A DNA stretch of 47,373 bases from Mojavia pulchra JT2-VF2 (lineage in GTDB: Bacteria > Cyanobacteriota > Cyanobacteriia > Cyanobacteriales > Nostocaceae), in contig JAHHHN010000037.1 of NCBI GenBank assembly GCA_019359325.1, positions 1-47,373 of the forward strand, read 5' to 3'. Below, one piece after another: positions 16,712 through 26,000 of the stretch (the stretch's first letter is position 1; each line of letters starts with the position of its first letter). Under the pieces are notes generated by a model that made no database searches, had not been told where the DNA came from, and saw only the letters and a list, made by a program, of their open reading frames with translations. A program made the translations under genes and the position numbers.

Positions 16712-17410
16712 ATGAAAAGAATTTTTTCAAGAAGAAACTTACTGAAATTAGGTGCAGGAGCAGTAGGTACGGGCATAGTAACAGCAGGAGTAGGCTCTGA
16801 GTTAGCTTTTCCGCGAAAAGCAGTTGCCAAAGATGATATTTCTCCTGAGCAAGCACTGCAAGAACTAATGGAGGGTAATAATCGATTTGTCAAAAGGAGA
16901 CGGAAAAGCCCTAATCAAACTTTTACACGTTTAGTAGAAATTGCTAAAGGTCAAAAACCATTTGCTTCTATTCTCGGTTGTGCAGATTCACGGGTTCCTT
17001 CAGAGATTATCTTTGATCAAGGTTTTGGGGATTTATTTGTATGCCGTGTGGCTGGTAATATCGCCACGCCAGAAGAAACCGGCAGTTTAGAATTTGGCAG
17101 TTTAGTATTAGGTTCAAAAGTAATTATGGTGCTGGGGCATAAAAGATGTGGCGCGGTAGAAGCCACAGTCAAAGGCGCTCAAGTTCCAGGTCAAATTGCT
17201 ACTTTACTAGCTGCTATTAAACCTGGCATAGAATCAGTCAAAAATCAGCCTGGAGACAAGTTAGAAAATGCTTGTAAAGCAAATATTTTATCACAAATAG
17301 AAAAGTTGAAAACATCTCCACTTCTCTCACAATTGATTGCTGATAAAAAACTAATCCTTGTTGGTGGTTATTATGATTTAGATACTGGTCGTGTGACTAT
17401 GGTTAGTTAA
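16712..17410 (+). CDS. Tat-type beta carbonic anhydrase (EcaB-like)
   Basis: A 232-residue beta-class carbonic anhydrase. Zinc and catalytic residues are all present: C90-x-D92-x-R94 in GCADSRVP, and H143-x-x-C146 in GHKRCGA. The N-terminus SRRNLLKLGAGAVGTG is a twin-arginine signal, so the mature enzyme should lie in the thylakoid lumen or periplasm. ATG 16712 is preferred over the TTG at 16682 because GAGGA lies 7 bp upstream and the signal begins there. It interconverts CO2 and HCO3-. It sits between ndhF4 and ndhD4 of the CO2-uptake complex, with 127 and 73 bp on the two sides, which suggests it works with that complex. EcaB of Synechocystis, as I recall, is such an NDH-1-linked enzyme. 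Confidence 0.9.
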   Translation: MKRIFSRRNLLKLGAGAVGTGIVTAGVGSELAFPRKAVAKDDISPEQALQELMEGNNRFVKRRRKSPNQTFTRLVEIAKGQKPFASILGCADSRVPSEIIFDQGFGDLFVCRVAGNIATPEETGSLEFGSLVLGSKVIMVLGHKRCGAVEATVKGAQVPGQIATLLAAIKPGIESVKNQPGDKLENACKANILSQIEKLKTSPLLSQLIADKKLILVGGYYDLDTGRVTMVS

Positions 17411-17483
17411 CATTTGATGAATTCAAAATAGAGTGCTACAGACGTAAAAATTCTCGATTAATCAAATCAAACTTAAATTCACC

Positions 17484-18986
17484 ATGCTCAGTGTTTTGAT
17501 TTGGCTCCCAATTATTACTGCGGCTTTTATAGCAGTCTTGCCCCTAAATATCCCTGCCAATCGGATTCGTTTAGGAGCATTAACTCTTTCTGGAATAATT
17601 CTTTTCTGGAATCTGTTTATCCTCCTAAAATTTGACATCAACAATCCAGGGATGCAATTACAAGAATATCTACCTTGGAACGAAACTCTTGGTTTGAGTT
17701 ATAAACTTGGAGTTGATGGAATTTCCATCTTGATGCTGATTTTAAATAGTTTGCTCACCTGGATTGCTATTTACAGTAGCAGCCAGCAAACTGAACGTCC
17801 CCGGCTTTTCTATTCTCTAATTCTATTCGTGAGCGGTGGAGTTGCAGGTGCATTTTTGGCAGAGAATTTACTACTATTTTTCCTGTTTTATGAACTAGAA
17901 TTAATACCCTTTTATCTGCTGATTTCTATTTGGGGCGGTCAAAAACGAGGCTACGCTGGGATCAAATTTCTCATATATACTGCTGTTTCTGGGGCATTGA
18001 TTCTGGCAAGTTTCTTAGGTGTAGTCTGGCTAACTGGCTCCTCCAGCTTTAATTATGATGCAGTTTCCACCCAAGCCCTATCAACGGCACTGCAAATTAC
18101 TTTGTTACTGGGAATAATACTAGGTTTTGGGATTAAAATTCCTTTGGTTCCCTTGCACACTTGGTTGCCAGATGCTTACGTTGAAGCTTCCGCCCCGATC
18201 GCTATTCTTCTCGGTGGCGTATTAGCAAAGCTAGGAACCTACGGCATTTTGCGGTTTGGGATGGCACTGTTTCCCCAAGCTTGGAGTATTATCGCCCCAT
18301 CTTTGGCAATTTGGGGAGCAGTAAGTGCTATTTATGGAGCTGTAGTAGCGATCGCTCAAAAAGACATCAAGCGCATGGTGGCATACAGTTCTATTGGGCA
18401 CATGGGTTACATTCTACTTGCTGCTGCCGCCAGCACCCCCTTAGCACTCGTCGGTGCAGTTGCACAAATGGTTAGTCACGGTATTATCCTCGCCATCCTC
18501 TTCCATTTAGTGGGAGTCGTAGAAGCCAAGGTAGGAAGCCGCGAATTAGATAAGCTCAATGGCTTGATGAGTCCTATACGTGGTTTACCCCTCATCAGCG
18601 CCCTACTTGTTTTAGGCGCAATGGCTAGCGCAGGCATTCCAGGTATGACAGGATTTATTTCTGAATTTATTGTCTTCCAAGGCAGCTTCTCTGTTTTTCC
18701 TATCCCTACATTATTGTGTGTGGTAGCAACAGGTTTAACTGCGGTCTACTTTGTCATCCTTCTCAACCGCACCTGTTTCGGCAGACTCGACAGCAACCTT
18801 GCTTATTATCCTCAAGTTGAATGGCATGAGAAAATGCCAGCCCTCATCTTGGCGGTCTTAATCATATTCTTGGGTGTACAACCTACCTGGTTAGTGCGTT
18901 GGACAGAACCGACAACAACAGCAATCGTTGCAACAATACCTGCGTTGGAAAAAACTGTCACTCCCCAGATAGCCCTTAAAGAATGA
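17484..18986 (+). CDS. ndhD4: NDH-1 CO2-uptake subunit NdhD (NdhD4-type)
   Basis: A 500-residue, 14-helix NuoM-like proton-pumping subunit. Family motifs: LLFFLFYELELIPFYLLI with the conserved Glu, KIPLVPLHTWLPDAYVEASAPIAI with the conserved Lys and His, and QKDIKRMVAYSSIGHMGYI. With NdhF and a Cup protein it forms the distal arm of the thylakoid NDH-1MS-type complex that couples electron flow to CO2 hydration. It lies 73 bp after the carbonic anhydrase gene. No clear Shine-Dalgarno sequence is seen. D4 rather than D3 is chosen by operon context. Confidence 0.85.
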   Translation: MLSVLIWLPIITAAFIAVLPLNIPANRIRLGALTLSGIILFWNLFILLKFDINNPGMQLQEYLPWNETLGLSYKLGVDGISILMLILNSLLTWIAIYSSSQQTERPRLFYSLILFVSGGVAGAFLAENLLLFFLFYELELIPFYLLISIWGGQKRGYAGIKFLIYTAVSGALILASFLGVVWLTGSSSFNYDAVSTQALSTALQITLLLGIILGFGIKIPLVPLHTWLPDAYVEASAPIAILLGGVLAKLGTYGILRFGMALFPQAWSIIAPSLAIWGAVSAIYGAVVAIAQKDIKRMVAYSSIGHMGYILLAAAASTPLALVGAVAQMVSHGIILAILFHLVGVVEAKVGSRELDKLNGLMSPIRGLPLISALLVLGAMASAGIPGMTGFISEFIVFQGSFSVFPIPTLLCVVATGLTAVYFVILLNRTCFGRLDSNLAYYPQVEWHEKMPALILAVLIIFLGVQPTWLVRWTEPTTTAIVATIPALEKTVTPQIALKE

Positions 18987-19055
18987 GTTAGGACTTACGC
19001 CAAAACCCTCTCAAACTCTTATTTCTTTGTGTACTTTGCGTACTTTGCGGTTCAT
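18986..19055. repeat. Dispersed repeat, copy 2
   Basis: GTTAGGACTTACGCCAAAA followed by CTCTCAAACTCT, matching the copy at about 122-180. It begins at the ndhD4 stop codon region, so the repeat abuts the end of the gene. Confidence 0.6.
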
Positions 19056-19091
19056 TTTTATAAATATGAATTTGCCTCACGCACAGAGTAA

Positions 19092-19356
19092 GAGATTTGG
19101 GCGTTGCTAATTGAAAATATGAATTTTTCTCACGCAAAGGCGAGCCAGTGCGTTGGTGAGGCAGCGACGGGTACGCAGGGGGTTTCCACGCCACTTGCTA
19201 CAACGCGGGAAACCCGCGCAACGCAGTGGCTCCCCATGAGCGACTGCCGAAAGGGTTCCCCGGCTCCCTCACTGGCGTCGCAAAGACGCAAAGGTACAAA
19301 GAAAAAGAAAGCTAATTTTGGCATTTCATATTCTGATTTAGCAACGCCGAGATTTG
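19092..19356. mobile_element. 265-bp inverted-repeat element between ndhD4 and cupB
   Basis: The left end (GATTTGGGCGTTGCTAA near 19094-19110, then AATATGAA) is mirrored by the right end (TTCATATTC at 19325-19333, TTAGCAACGCC at 19338-19348, then GAGATTTG). The core GGCGTTGCTAA is exact. The interior is GC-rich and itself partly palindromic (CGAGCCAGTG against CACTGGCGTCG). It carries no gene. It lies inside the CO2-uptake operon and separates cupB from ndhD4. Confidence 0.65.
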
Positions 19357-19435
19357 AGTAGTAGATTTAGCAATAATGCCTATTCCCCAATCCCCAGCCC
19401 CCAGTCCCTAGTCCCCAGAAACAGAGGAAATTGAA

Positions 19436-20758
19436 ATGGTACAAACTCCAGATAGACCTGTAACTAAATTACCTCCTTCTACACATGAATTTGCAGAAAT
19501 AATTCATCGCTTGGAAGCTGGCGGTTCTATGTTACCGGATACGCCAGAAAACCTCATGCAAATTATCGGCATTTATAAAGCTTACGCAGTGCCGATGGAT
19601 TTTTATTGGCGTGACTTGCTTTATATTGCCGAACGGGTATTTTTACAACCATTACCTTTCTTTAAATACTTCTTGCCTAAAGAGTATTTAGAACTCCACA
19701 ATCACTATGCAGGTGATGATGCCGATTTGCGAATTTGGCGTGGTGAAGCAACTGCCCACCCCGAACTTTTGGCATTTATGGAAAAGGGTGAAACTTTCAA
19801 AATGCCAAAGTTATTCCATCACTTGTTTCACGATCGCATCAATATGGAATTTGCCGAAGCTTGTATGCGGGCTATGCTTTGGCATCGCCAGATGTACGCG
19901 CCAGTGAATCAATTTGATGCTTATCTGGATAGCGAAGAGTACAAAGCCAATGCAGACAGGGCAATTAAGGCATACTTTCAAGGCAATCCCGTCATGTTGG
20001 GACTCTACAAGCTGTTTCCAGATATGTTTTTGGAACAATGCCGCCAGATGTCTTACTACGCCAATCTGGGCTTGTTTTGGGAAGTTATGGCTCCAGTTTT
20101 CTTTGAGATGTCTGACATCTATGACGAAGGTGGGTTTAAAGGCGTCCCCGATGCAATGAATTTCTTGGTGAATGGAATTTTTGCGATCGCAGGTCGTCCC
20201 ATTTACCACCATGTTTATATTCGGGGCGAATGCTACGAAATAATCCCCAAATCTAAAGGTTTCACCTGGCTTTACGAAGCAGCATTACCCTACGTTGAAG
20301 CTGTGTTTTATCGTACTGCTCCTTTCCGTGGTACAAAATCTTACAATGCTCAGGCGGGTCAAGTACCTGATAAGCAAGAAGATTTCCACTATGGTATTCT
20401 CTATGCCGATGTGTTTCCTGTTGGTACAGCAGGCATTCCACCAACACTATTAATGCAAGATATGTTGCATTTCTTGCCACCATATCTTGTTGAGTATTAC
20501 AAAAAACATTGCCGGGGTGAAGATGATATGTTGATTCAGTTGGGAATTAGTTTCCAACGGTCAATGTACAATGTCACATCTGCGGTAATTCAAGCTTTAC
20601 GAACAGCACTTTTATATCCTTTAGATGATCAAAATCCCAAGCATCTACAAGCGAATCGGGAATTTTTTGAAGCACAATTAAATCGTTTTTGTCGTCCTGA
20701 ATATGGTATGCGTGATGCGGCTCGTCTACGAGATATTCAGCGACAGGATTATCGGTAG
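19436..20758 (+). CDS. cupB: CO2 hydration protein CupB/ChpX-type
   Basis: A 440-residue soluble protein of the CupA/CupB (ChpY/ChpX) family, with typical stretches such as VPMDFYWRDLLYIAERVFL, LPFFKYFLPKEYLELHNHYAG and DIYDEGGFKGVPDAMNFLVNG. These proteins sit on the NdhF/NdhD arm of the thylakoid NDH-1MS complexes and carry out carbonic-anhydrase-like CO2 hydration, driven by electron transport. GAGGA precedes the ATG. It follows ndhD4 after 449 bp that contain repeat elements, so it may have its own promoter. The absence of a cupS gene afterwards favours CupB over CupA. Confidence 0.87.
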   Translation: MVQTPDRPVTKLPPSTHEFAEIIHRLEAGGSMLPDTPENLMQIIGIYKAYAVPMDFYWRDLLYIAERVFLQPLPFFKYFLPKEYLELHNHYAGDDADLRIWRGEATAHPELLAFMEKGETFKMPKLFHHLFHDRINMEFAEACMRAMLWHRQMYAPVNQFDAYLDSEEYKANADRAIKAYFQGNPVMLGLYKLFPDMFLEQCRQMSYYANLGLFWEVMAPVFFEMSDIYDEGGFKGVPDAMNFLVNGIFAIAGRPIYHHVYIRGECYEIIPKSKGFTWLYEAALPYVEAVFYRTAPFRGTKSYNAQAGQVPDKQEDFHYGILYADVFPVGTAGIPPTLLMQDMLHFLPPYLVEYYKKHCRGEDDMLIQLGISFQRSMYNVTSAVIQALRTALLYPLDDQNPKHLQANREFFEAQLNRFCRPEYGMRDAARLRDIQRQDYR

Positions 20759-21103
20759 TAGTTCCTCCAAAGCCTCAATACTTTATACAGCGATCGCATG
20801 AATGTTTATGTAATGGGATACAGCATCGGTTAAAAAACGAAAAATCTTGAAACAGGTATGGCATAAAGCAGAATTGATAGAGCAGATTGCAGCTTGGTGA
20901 TTGCTCAGATGAGTCTGAACCGCTACGATTGCTTTAGAAACTGAAAGAGCTAAAACGTTAAGTTTTAGCTCTTTTTAAAATGAATTAATGAATTGTCTTC
21001 CTTTTTAGCCCTTCATTAATATTTACCTTGAGTTTTTTATCTGTTGTGATTTTCAAAATTGTGATTGTTAGAATATGGATCAGCTTATGCAAGGATTCAA
21101 GTT
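20759..21103. other. Intergenic region with terminator
   Basis: Contains a strong terminator at 20944-20976. The stretch before it has an in-frame run without ATG ending near 20900 (KQVWHKAELIEQIAAW) that is too short to identify. Confidence 0.5.
20944..20976 (+). terminator. Rho-independent terminator after cupB
   Basis: A 13-bp perfect stem, AAAGAGCTAAAAC (20944-20956) with GTTTTAGCTCTTT (20962-20974), loop GTTAA, with the T-run completing at 20976. It lies 185 bp after the cupB stop and could end the CO2-uptake transcript. Confidence 0.8.
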
Positions 21104-21367
21104 ATGCTGACAAGTGATTTTGATAAAACATTAGCTGCTATTGAGTTAAACGCAGCTAGAAAACTAAATTGGGATTATAACCAATTCAAAGACTGTTTCA
21201 CTTTTATAGTCAATAAAGAAGCTATTGAGATAGTACCTCAGAAAAATCACCTCAAAGAATCTGATTTGCAAATTTTAAAGCAAGCCTTGTTAGATTATGG
21301 TTTTCAATACAAGAAAACTGTAGATGATTCTATCTTGGTTTTTGAGCAAGATGTTGAACTAAGATAG
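21104..21367 (+). CDS. Small protein of unknown function
   Basis: An 87-residue protein, MLTSDFDKTLAAIELNAARK onward. ATG 21104 is chosen over the TTG at 21065 because AAGGAT lies 7 bp before it. It has an alpha/beta rhythm: a helix, NQFKDCFTFIVNKEAIEIVPQ (two strands), the helix SDLQILKQALLDYGF, then a strand DDSILVFEQ. It has no membrane segment. No family was recognised. It stands alone after the cupB terminator. Confidence 0.6.
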   Translation: MLTSDFDKTLAAIELNAARKLNWDYNQFKDCFTFIVNKEAIEIVPQKNHLKESDLQILKQALLDYGFQYKKTVDDSILVFEQDVELR

Positions 21368-21585
21368 TGCTGAATCAATGTATCAGGCTTTTAATAGCCA
21401 TTTTTAGTGTGTGGGAGCAAAAATTCTGATTGTAACTGTCAGCAGTAGAAGACATGACTTTTGGTGAGGGGATGCTTGTTTACTAACCCAATAACATTCG
21501 GATCTGAACTCGTTAGGTTCTGTTGGTAAGTCAACAAAAAAACTTTCATCAAAGTGATCCTTTGTGTTGAGTTCATTTGGCAGCG

Positions 21586-22386
21586 TTAGCCTTTGAAAAT
21601 GATGTCGTACAGTGACAGCAGAATCTCCACCACAATTAAAATCACCACATACCACTCTACTCGCTGGCTACTACTATGCTGCATAAACTCTAGCACCGTT
21701 TGTGCGGTTCGGAAAATTAGCTCTAGTTTGCGTTCCAGGGCATTGTGACGCTCGCGGATTTCGTATTCATCCTCCAAGCGCAGATATAAGTTTTCTAGCT
21801 GTGGGGATTCCCACAGCAGCTCCGGCTTATCGATGATCTCTACTCGGCCTACAATCTTGTGTTGAACTAATAGGGTAGTCCCAAGTTGACGCAGTAATTC
21901 CCGGCTCTGGCGTCTACTCCTGTTTTCGCGCTGGAGGCTAGCTGCAAACGGTTCAATTTGATCAAATACAGTGGCTAGGCTAGTTTCATAATGAGACAGC
22001 ACAACACTCTTAGCCAGAATATCAGCCACTATCTGCAAGCGTTCAATACTAAATTCATGTAGGAAAATTTTTCCTTCTTTGACTCGCTCACTCTCTGCCA
22101 TGTTGAGCTGAACTTCGACTTCTTCCGTCTCCGGGTTGGCAAAAGATTCGCTAACTTGAGAGGATAGTTTGCTCAAGAACGCTACCTTTTCCACAGGCTC
22201 AAGGTTAAACAGGACAACTGCACCATAGCCTAGCAGTACCGCACAACCGTGTTCACCTACTGTAACCATTAATGGCATACTCGCCAAGCAAACGTAATTC
22301 TCCAATGTTTGTAGGTTAATCTTCTTACCAAGGAATAGGGCCTGCGCTCTAAAGCTATCTCTGTCATTAAAAAGAAGTTTTTGCAT
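21586..22386 (-). CDS. RMD1/YagE (DUF155) family membrane protein
   Basis: A 266-residue protein of the RMD1/YagE family. The soluble N-part contains GEHGCAVLLGYGAVVLFNLEP; the middle is helical with HEFSIERLQIVADILAKSVVLSHYE. A typical C-terminal end follows: LRLEDEYEIRERHNALERKL, then a hydrophobic helix VEWYVVILIVVEILLSLYDI. The family is widespread from bacteria to mitochondria; Rmd1/Rmd8 are the fungal members and the bacterial role is unknown. Length and C-terminal anchor are normal. It stands alone between convergent and divergent single genes. Confidence 0.75.
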   Translation of the reverse strand: MQKLLFNDRDSFRAQALFLGKKINLQTLENYVCLASMPLMVTVGEHGCAVLLGYGAVVLFNLEPVEKVAFLSKLSSQVSESFANPETEEVEVQLNMAESERVKEGKIFLHEFSIERLQIVADILAKSVVLSHYETSLATVFDQIEPFAASLQRENRSRRQSRELLRQLGTTLLVQHKIVGRVEIIDKPELLWESPQLENLYLRLEDEYEIRERHNALERKLELIFRTAQTVLEFMQHSSSQRVEWYVVILIVVEILLSLYDIIFKG

Positions 22387-22672
22387 TGTCGCCCGATGCT
22401 ATATTTTGCCTGTTAATCTGTGCGGGTAGCGATCGCAATTGATTTGGCGTTGTTGGAGATCACTACAATCTCAGCTTACCAATAAACCTATCCAGCACTG
22501 CCGAAGGTAAATTTGTGGGGTGCGCGTTGACAGTATTGGCATCTGCTATGCAAGGCTAAAACGCGTTTAGTGATGGCCAAAGAAGTTACATTACATTGCT
22601 GCTTCAATATCAAGCTTGAATAATACCGTTACTTTAAAATCAGATTAAGTAAGCAAGGAAGGAAAAAATACT

Positions 22673-22948
22673 ATGTCAGTTAAACTTTTACCCGACCTTG
22701 GAGATTTAGTGGAAGGATTAGGAGTCACAGGTATTGTAGGGATAATTCTTTTACCAGTATTCTTGCCAGTTATAGGTGGTGTTGGTAGGCCAATAGCTAA
22801 AGCTGTTGTAAAAAGTGGAATCGCTTTTTATGAAAAAAATAAAACATCTTTAGCACAATTGAGCGAAACCTGGGACGATATCATTGCAGAGGCAAAGGCT
22901 GAAGTTGGTGAAGAACGAATGAAATCGGCTAAACCTATAGACACTTAG
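22673..22948 (+). CDS. DUF5132 family small membrane protein
   Basis: A 91-residue protein with a hydrophobic stretch GIVGIILLPVFLPVIGG (about residues 20-38), then KAVVKSGIAFYEKNKTSLAQLSE and an acidic helix. This matches the DUF5132 pattern seen in many cyanobacteria. AAGGAAGGA lies shortly before the ATG, a strong ribosome-binding site. The function is unknown. Confidence 0.65.
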   Translation: MSVKLLPDLGDLVEGLGVTGIVGIILLPVFLPVIGGVGRPIAKAVVKSGIAFYEKNKTSLAQLSETWDDIIAEAKAEVGEERMKSAKPIDT

Positions 22949-22979
22949 ATTCATTGAAAGCGACGGGAAACTCCATCCC

Positions 22980-23005
22980 CAGAAGATAGCGATCGCTATC
23001 TTCTG
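22980..23005. repeat. 26-bp perfect palindrome centred on HIP1
   Basis: CAGAAGATAGCGA followed by its exact inverse, with GCGATCGC at the centre. It lies 31 bp after the DUF5132 stop. No T-run follows. It may be a cruciform-forming site or transcript-end structure. Confidence 0.7.
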
Positions 23006-23036
23006 AGCCTCTTGAAAAGCTTTGTGGTTCTAAGAA

Positions 23037-23059
23037 AAGGGCCGATGTTACCGGCCCTT
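23037..23059 (-). terminator. Rho-independent terminator of the ExeM-like gene
   Basis: Read on the minus strand: AAGGGCCG, a short loop, CGGCCCTT, then TTCTTAG. The 8-bp GC-rich stem lies 16 bp after the stop codon at 23075. Confidence 0.8.
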
Positions 23060-23074
23060 ATCTGCCTTGTCGAA

Positions 23075-26000
23075 TTAAGCACTCACGAAATCGATTGCTG
23101 TAATTGCGTTTGCTTGGACACCATTTAAGGTCGCCAGTAGCTCATTTGTTTGTGTTAAGCGGATCAAGGTGTTGTTGGCATTGCCTTGGATCGTCAGTTG
23201 ACCAAAAGTTAGGCTATTTGACAGAGCAATCAAATCTGTACCGTCTTTGAAGTCCTGAATATTATCTGAGCCTGTGCCTATTGCCAACACAAAGCGATCG
23301 CTGCCATTACCGCCAAGCAGCGTATCCTGACCTTGACCGCCATTGAGTAGGTCATCGCCATTACCACCGTTGAGAATATCTCTACCATTACCGCCAAGCA
23401 GCGTATCTCGGCCATTATTGCCATTGAGTTCGTCTCGGCCAGAAGTACCACTGAGCAAATCTTCACCGTTACCGCCGTTAAACACGCTCAGGATACTTGC
23501 CAAGTCTGCGCCGATGAGCACAGGGTCGTGATCTGAGGAGCGATAAGGGGTTGGCTCATAGAGTCCAGGAGGATTAAATTCCTGGTTGTAATCCAAGATT
23601 CTGGGTTCATCGGCGTTGATATGCCACTCCGTTGCTCCGGTTATTTGGGCACTGAGGCTGGAAGTACTAAGGGCATGATCGAGTCGTCCTGATTGCCCAT
23701 CAAACACAAAAGAGTAGGGGTTTTGGATATATCTGCCAAGTTCATCTACCAGCCCGCCATTTCGCAGTACATCAATTGGATCTTCTTCACCATAAGCATT
23801 GAGGTCTCCAAGGACTAATATATCGCTGTCGCCGGTGGTAGTCTTCAGCTCATTGACAAAGCCAAGCAAGGCTTGTGCTTGCTGAACCCGCGTGAAGTTA
23901 AAAGCACCTTGTCCATCGCCTTGGTCTGCATCTGCTCCTGTGCCCGTACCACTCTTTGATTTAAAATGGTTAATTACCGGGGTAAAGGTTTCGCCGTTTG
24001 AGTTCAGTTCAAAAGTTTGAGCGACGGGTTGGCGATTGTAAATAGCGTCAGGATCGCTTAAGGAAGCACCAACTGGAGTCACCGTTCCTGGCTTGTAGAT
24101 GAAGGCGACTTTAATTTCGTCAGATCCTACGCCCGTGGCAGGATCACGAATGTAGTCATAGACTTTTGCACCCAAATATGTATTCAGTCGCTCAACTAGT
24201 TCCGCGATCGCAGATTCAGAACCATCACCATCATTTTCAACTTCAATCAGACCCACCACATCAGCATCGAGGGCGGCGATCGCACTGACAATTTTGGCAC
24301 TTTGCCGCTCAAACTCTGCAAAAGTCGTGGCTCCACGGGAGGTTGGGAAGCCACCGCCCATACCGTTGCCGTTGAAGTAGTTCAGCACGTTAAAGCTAGC
24401 AACCTTGACATTGCCGCCCACCTCTTCAGGTGCAACCGTCCGAGGATTAGAATCAACAAAATTTGGTGCTGTGGTGGGTTGCAGTCGATAGCTCCCAAAC
24501 CCAAAACCCAGGACACCTGTAAGCGATGTAACCGTGCTACCTACGCGTAGCGTACCGTCCTCATTCAAAAAGGGAACCGTTGCAGGATTTTGGGTGTTGC
24601 TGCCATCGTCGAGCAGAATTTCGCGCAGGTTGTTGGCGTTCTGTTGCGCTGTTACCGCTGCAACGTTGTTTTCGTCGTTTTCGGTTTCAGTACTCGGAAT
24701 ATCGGTAGGATCAATGAAGTTTGTGGGGTTAAACAACCGTCCTTCTGAAGACAGCAAGACTTCACCAAACCGACCAAGGTTAAAGTTTTCAGTAACTGTC
24801 AAGGTTTCGGGGAACGTGACTAACATTCCCTCGTAGCGTTCCAGGTCGGTTGTTGCAGTTACGGGCAAATCAACTGCGATGGGGGTAATTGACCCTGAAC
24901 CTACTACGCTCAGTCCGCTAATATTGTTGAGCTGAGTTTGATTAAAGTTTTCTTCAACCGTTCCAGTCAGCCGCACTGTCTGACCTACACTTACATCTAT
25001 GCTGTTAGGCGCAAAGATAAAAATACCGTCTGAGGTTGCAGCATTGCCATCACCAACTGCCTCCTGCACATAAAAGCCATTCAGCCCACTGCTACTTTGA
25101 AAGTCACCAACGACAACTGCCTCGATTGCCACTGTCTGCCCAACAATAGGACTAACTGCACCACTCCCCTGAATTTCATAAACCTTTCGTACAGCAACAT
25201 CATTGTCAATTACATTGACGTTAAGGTTGGGAATTGGTGTGAGTGTGTTGGAGTACGCCGGATCAGCGCTGCTAGCGATCGTATGTGTAATCACTCCCGT
25301 GTGAGGAGATCCTTCTACATCCTGGTCATTGACTGCTCTAACGGTAATCGTCTTGGGATTAGCATCCGTCAAGCTGAGTGTGACAGAGTTAAAGAAGTTT
25401 GTTCCATCTGTACTTATTTGAGTTTCGTTATCTGCGGCGATTGCTAAATTTACTGCACCCGTCGGTGTGGTGTTGAGGGCGATCGTGTAGGTATCAGTTG
25501 TCTCACCCTGCTCATTTACATCGGTACTGTTGCCAGATTGGGTGATAATTACTCCCGCGCCAGTTCCGGGATTAGCAGTGTAGCTTCCTAATCCGTCAAA
25601 GGTGTCAATAGCAAAGCCGTCCCACTCCACACTTGGATCAAAGGCATTGTTGGGATTGGTATCGCCACTAGTGATATTACTTTTGCGGCGCAAAGTGTTG
25701 TCTGCTGTGCTGGTTAGACCAGTTCCCCACTCAGTACCTGGGTCAACGCCAATCTGACCAATCGAATCAAGGATCGTCCCGCTTGCGCCGCCCTGTCGCA
25801 GCACGATCGCATCATCTCCGTTAAACCAGCCCGCACCGTTGGTCTGGTCTGCCTGTGCCAAAATCGTTGCGTTGGCGCTGCTTTGAGCTAGCACGAACAC
25901 ATCACCAGCGGCTACTGTGCCTGTTAAAGGAATGGTTAATCCTGCCGTAGTACTGCCATTAAAGTAGAACTGAACCACATAATTTCCAGCAGTTAAATCG

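Noticed and set aside
19436-20758. CupA (inducible system) instead of CupB
   Set aside because: No cupS-like gene follows, and the overall set resembles the constitutive system; not settled without alignment.
20800-20904. Short frame ending KQVWHKAELIEQIAAW before the cupB terminator
   Set aside because: No start codon or family match; may be a relic but is too short to support.
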